Source: Candidatus Rubrivivax defluviihabitans
Lineage (GTDB): Bacteria; Pseudomonadota; Gammaproteobacteria; Burkholderiales; Burkholderiaceae_C
Direction of reading: 5' to 3'
Length of the DNA stretch: 19,422 bases
Assembly: GCA_016709385.1 (NCBI GenBank)
Contig: JADJMW010000016.1
Coordinates: forward strand, 1-19,422
Shown here piece by piece: positions 16,448 to 19,422 of the stretch. The notes beneath the pieces were generated by a model, which saw only the letters and a program-made list of their open reading frames with translations, was not told the origin of the DNA and ran no database searches. Each line of letters opens with the position of its first letter. The stretch's first letter is position 1. The position numbers and the translations under genes are program-made.

Positions 16448-17187
16448 AGCAGCATCAAAACTTCTTCGTCGTCTTCTTCGATCTCGCGCTCACGTTTAGC
16501 CATGTGCGCTGCGATTTCGATAGCCGACAGGGCCGATTGATACTCGGCGCGAATCTTCCCGATCATCTGATCGGCATAGCTCTGCAGGCTCGGCGGCACC
16601 GAAACCGCAGGCACCTCAAGCGCTTTTTCGGCGTCACGAACGATCTTGCGCACCGGCCGGCGCTTGGCCTTGGCTGCGCGCTCAATGGCTAACTTGGCTG
16701 TCTCGGTCGCTTTCTGCGCCGCTTCGGCCAGAACTGCTTCGGCCTCCTGCAGCGATTCGACTTCGTGAACTTCACCGTCGATTTCGACCTGATAGCGCCG
16801 CTTTCTCGGCTTGCGTGACTTGCCGCCGCCGGCAGCAGCAGCGCCACCCGTTGTGCGGAACGAATCACTGACGACGACATTGGAGTAACTGACCGTCGCG
16901 GTGTCATAGACGACAAAGCCGAACTCATAGCTCTGCCCAGGAGTCAGCCCACTGGCCGACGTGAGCATGTCTATCTCGCCAGCAACGGTGTACTCCTGGC
17001 TACCGAAGTGGCCCGCTGGCAGAGCAGCGCCCGTGCCGTCCAGGCCCGCGGCGATATACCCGGCTCCGGTGGAGTTGTCAGCCCAATTCGGGGTGCCTGA
17101 CGGCTGGACGGCCCAATACAGCACCCGGTCGCCGGACTCACCCGCCCCGTAGGAGCCGGTGCCGTAGGTCGTGGCGCCGTAGGTCAT
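16444..17187 (-). CDS. Virion protein: beta-sandwich-like N-terminus, charged helical C-terminus
   Basis: The start is placed at ATG 17187 (MTYGATTYGTGSYGAGESGD); an upstream TTG at 17196 sits nearer AAAAGG and cannot be excluded. Residues of about 18-112 (VLYWAVQPSGTPNWADNSTG to TPGQSYEFGFVVYDTATVSY) look like an Ig or fibronectin type III-like sandwich of the kind displayed on phage heads and tails. After a Gly/Ala linker there is a basic patch (KSRKPRKRRYQVEIDG), then long Ala/Lys helices and an acidic end, EREIEEDDEEVLMLL. I suggest a decoration or appendage protein. The end of the broken tailspike frame overlaps its start. Confidence 0.65.
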   Translation of the reverse strand: MTYGATTYGTGSYGAGESGDRVLYWAVQPSGTPNWADNSTGAGYIAAGLDGTGAALPAGHFGSQEYTVAGEIDMLTSASGLTPGQSYEFGFVVYDTATVSYSNVVVSDSFRTTGGAAAAGGGKSRKPRKRRYQVEIDGEVHEVESLQEAEAVLAEAAQKATETAKLAIERAAKAKRRPVRKIVRDAEKALEVPAVSVPPSLQSYADQMIGKIRAEYQSALSAIEIAAHMAKREREIEEDDEEVLMLL

Positions 17188-19286
17188 GGGCGTCAAAAGA
17201 CCTTTTGCTCAGGCGCCGCGCGGCGTTCCCGTAGAACCCCACACCAGTCCCAAACCCTGCATCTGTGTTGTTGAAGGTGTCACCTGTTGCTGGGGCAGTT
17301 ACCGTATCGCCGTCAACGTACATAGTCCCGTTTGCCCTGAACGTACCTGCGGGCGTTGGTGTAGTGGCGCAGACGCAATCCCCGAACCAGTTAAGCGTCG
17401 AGCCCGAAACGTTGTAGACGGGGCCTGAACCAGAATGAACCCAATTCTTGCTGTAGAGGTTAATAACAGCAGACCCAACAAGTGGCAAGATCACGCTGTT
17501 ATCAGACGTGCTTTTCAGTCCGTTGATGAACACGTTTACCGTGTTCGTGGCTGAGTTCGACACGAGATATCCGCCGGTATTGCCGACGTGCTCGACAGAT
17601 TCGATAAAGACCGAACCAAGCGTGCCGCTATTGGCGGCCAAAACATTGTCCGAGCTTGCCGAGGTATACAAGAAACCACGAAACCTCGCCGTTGTGAGCG
17701 TGGCGCCTGAATCGACCCTCACCACGTCGCCAGTGGATGTTGCACCAAATTCGCACTGACCATCTATCAGGTCCAGACGTCCAATCGTGGACCCAGTCAG
17801 CATCCGAACAATGCAGCGGTCGCCGTACAGAATTTCAGGCGTCTTGAGGCCCATCAACGTGAGTCGTGCGACCGTGGTGCTCACCGATCCGGCAACTGTC
17901 GTCACCAGCCCATTCGGCCACGAGCGCACGCCGCACTGCCGGATGATCAGGTGCTCGACGTAGGTGGTCGTCAGGGTAGCGCCGCCCGTCGTGTCCTCGA
18001 TGATCTGGACGCTGTTCCCGGCACTCGTACCCATCAAGCCGCCGATATCAACGACTCTAATTTTCGGCCCCGCCCCGCCAGCCATCTTCACGAGGCGATT
18101 GCGCTGTTATCCCCGCGAATGGTGCCCGCTTTTAACGTAGCCTATCTCTCCACGCGATAGCTCATAACCAGAGTAGTCGCCGCAGGTCAGCGCCAGCATG
18201 TCGTCGCCGCAGTACCCGCTCAGGTTGCCGACACTTGCAACGCCGCGTGACGGCCCGTTGATGTGCACGCCATCGCTTGCCGTTTGAAACTCAAGGTCGC
18301 CGGTCGCGTATTCAGAGCAGTTAGAGAACAGAACGACAAACTTCTTAACGTTCAGGTTGTAGCGCACGTCATAGCGGACGACGGCGCAGATTCATGGGGA
18401 TGCGTGGTTCTCGTGCCCTGTTGCAGACACATTATTAGACTGGTTGTAGTCAATCGTGCCCGGCCCCCAGACCTTGATTCCTACGTTTGCATAGCAACCG
18501 CACCGTGGTTCCGGTGGCCGCAGCGCTGGGGTCGGTTTCAACGAGTACGTGAAGCTGTTGGCGTCCGTGAATGTGCAATACCAAACGCCGTTGTATTCGT
18601 GCTGCGCTGCACCGATGATGGATAGCCACCGAGACGAACCGACCGTCTGCCCATGCCCCGTCCATGTCGCGGTGACGTTGATGCTTGTCGCCAGCGACAG
18701 CGTAATGGTCGCCTCAGACGCATCCGAAAACCGCGAGTTCTTGAGCATCGAGGTATTGGAGCCAGACGCCAGTCGCAGAGTAACCCCGGGGCCGATACAG
18801 TTCGCTGTTGTCCGGCGCCAGCAGTGTCGAGTTGATTTCCACTATCCCCGGATTCATTAACTTTGCTGACCCGGTAGTTAGGGCGGTCTGAATGGCGGTC
18901 GTGTTGGCCGTTGCGCCAGCGCCGATTCCAATAGCGTAATTAACAGGCGCCACCGCAGCCACTTGCTCCGTCGTCAGGAAGTCCTCCGCACTCGGCACCA
19001 CGCTCACCAGGGCCGCGCTGGTGAAGTCCAGCGCCGCATCTGCTGTGCCAGTACTGCGAACCATCGTGCCGCGGGAGAATGAAGTCGTGCTGTGCGTGTA
19101 GGTGCAGTCCCTGCGAATCTCCGTCCCTATGCCGTTCTCGGTGATGTTCAATTTGAACGTCAGCGTGTTATCGGTAGACGATGGCATCAGGAAATTCGAC
19201 ACCGCTGAATCAAGCGTGAAGCCGCTAGATGTTCCTGGTGTGTTGCTGATCCTGCACTTGATGAGGTCGCGGGCGGTGTTTGCCAT
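17138..19286 (-). pseudogene. Parallel beta-helix tailspike / depolymerase-like gene with several frame breaks
   Basis: Four open pieces join into one protein of about 700 residues. Piece 1 (18714-19286) holds a phage fibre N-terminal domain and the start of a pectate-lyase-like fold (TTAIQTALTTGSAKLMNPGI). One extra base near 18785-18795 separates it from piece 2 (18392-18748); restoring it gives NSELYGPGVTLRLASGSNTS. Piece 3 (18107-18367) is in the same frame beyond an in-frame TGA and carries SDGVHINGP (Asp near 18273) and GDDMLALTCGDYSGYEL, aspartate motifs reminiscent of GH28 polygalacturonases. Piece 4 (17138-18091) is again in the same frame, but compensating indels near 18126 and 18096 are needed to read SGTIRGDNSAIAS. 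The rest is beta-helix. The likely role is receptor binding or glycan cleavage at the host surface. The true C-terminus is uncertain; a shifted stop near 17210 is possible. Confidence 0.75.
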
Positions 19287-19294
19287 GACGTGTC

Positions 19295-19422
19295 CTATGC
19301 GTATTCGGTGGCGGTCACTCGGCCGCGGGCGGTGGTGGCGGTGATTTCTATCACTGTTGGCAAACTTAGCACGATTTGCTGATACGCCTGCGCGCTGCGG
19401 CTGTACCCTGCCACGGTGGCGG
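19295..19422 (-). CDS. C-terminal end of an unrecognised late phage protein
   Basis: From the right edge the minus strand reads VAGYSRSAQAYQQIVLSLPT and ends RVTATEYA at TAG 19297-19295, 8 bases before the tailspike ATG. Only 41 residues are visible. The Val/Thr/Ile-rich end suggests a beta-strand termination, but nothing identifies the protein. Its stop being so close to the next start supports one operon. Confidence 0.5.
   Translation of the reverse strand, partial: ATVAGYSRSAQAYQQIVLSLPTVIEITATTARGRVTATEYA

Noticed and set aside
18107..18394. Stop-codon recoding (TGA at 18392, TAA at 18107 inside one frame)
   Set aside because: Compensating indels explain the TAA, no recoding signal or suppressor tRNA is visible, and other genes end normally at TGA and TAA.
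17138..19286. Diversity-generating retroelement target in the tailspike
   Set aside because: I see no reverse transcriptase or template repeat in the window.

Overview
The window looks like a stretch of the late (virion structure and assembly) region of a tailed double-stranded DNA phage. Every gene I can support lies on the minus strand, packed end to start, with no host housekeeping genes, tRNAs or integrase. The strongest marker is a SU10/DUF5309-type major capsid protein (14226-15203), with an SU10-type head-tail adaptor (8119-8700) and a beta-rich tail nozzle-like protein (6381-7844). This points to a podovirus-like member of Caudoviricetes. The sequence is GC-rich by eye, which suggests a GC-rich proteobacterial host, but this is inference; a degraded prophage cannot be excluded.

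Layout in transcription order (high to low coordinates): the C-terminal end of an unrecognised protein (19295-19422); a beta-helix tailspike or depolymerase-like gene whose frame is broken several times (about 17138-19286); a structural protein with a beta-sandwich-like N-terminus and a charged helical C-terminus (16444-17187); a 62-residue protein; a scaffold-like gene with one frame break (15203-16127); the major capsid protein; a strong hairpin terminator (14193-14219); and a 116-residue protein. Next comes a six-gene accessory cassette (8803-13849): TPR glycosyltransferase, capsule-synthesis-like transferase, DxD glycosyltransferase, FkbM methyltransferase, radical SAM/SPASM enzyme and GT8-like glycosyltransferase. 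After a 102-bp gap with a promoter-like pair and alternative hairpins, the tail genes resume: adaptor, 92-residue protein, nozzle-like protein, fibre-module protein, Gln/Asn-rich repeat protein, Ala/Gly-linker protein, a 384-residue fibre-like protein, a broken gene (1340-2521) and the start of a large internal-virion/ejection-like protein that runs off the left edge.

The most interesting element is the sugar cassette. Its six genes and the gene before it are joined by short overlaps, mostly ATGA, so they look like one co-translated unit inserted between head and tail genes. The enzymes suggest a small pathway that builds, methylates and perhaps rearranges a glycan on the virion or the host surface; the target is unknown.

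Several genes outside the cassette carry apparent one-base frame breaks (tailspike, scaffold, Ala/Gly-linker protein, 1340-2521), whereas the cassette, capsid and adaptor genes are intact. Indel errors of the read set or assembly are the simplest explanation, but real decay of host-range genes is possible.
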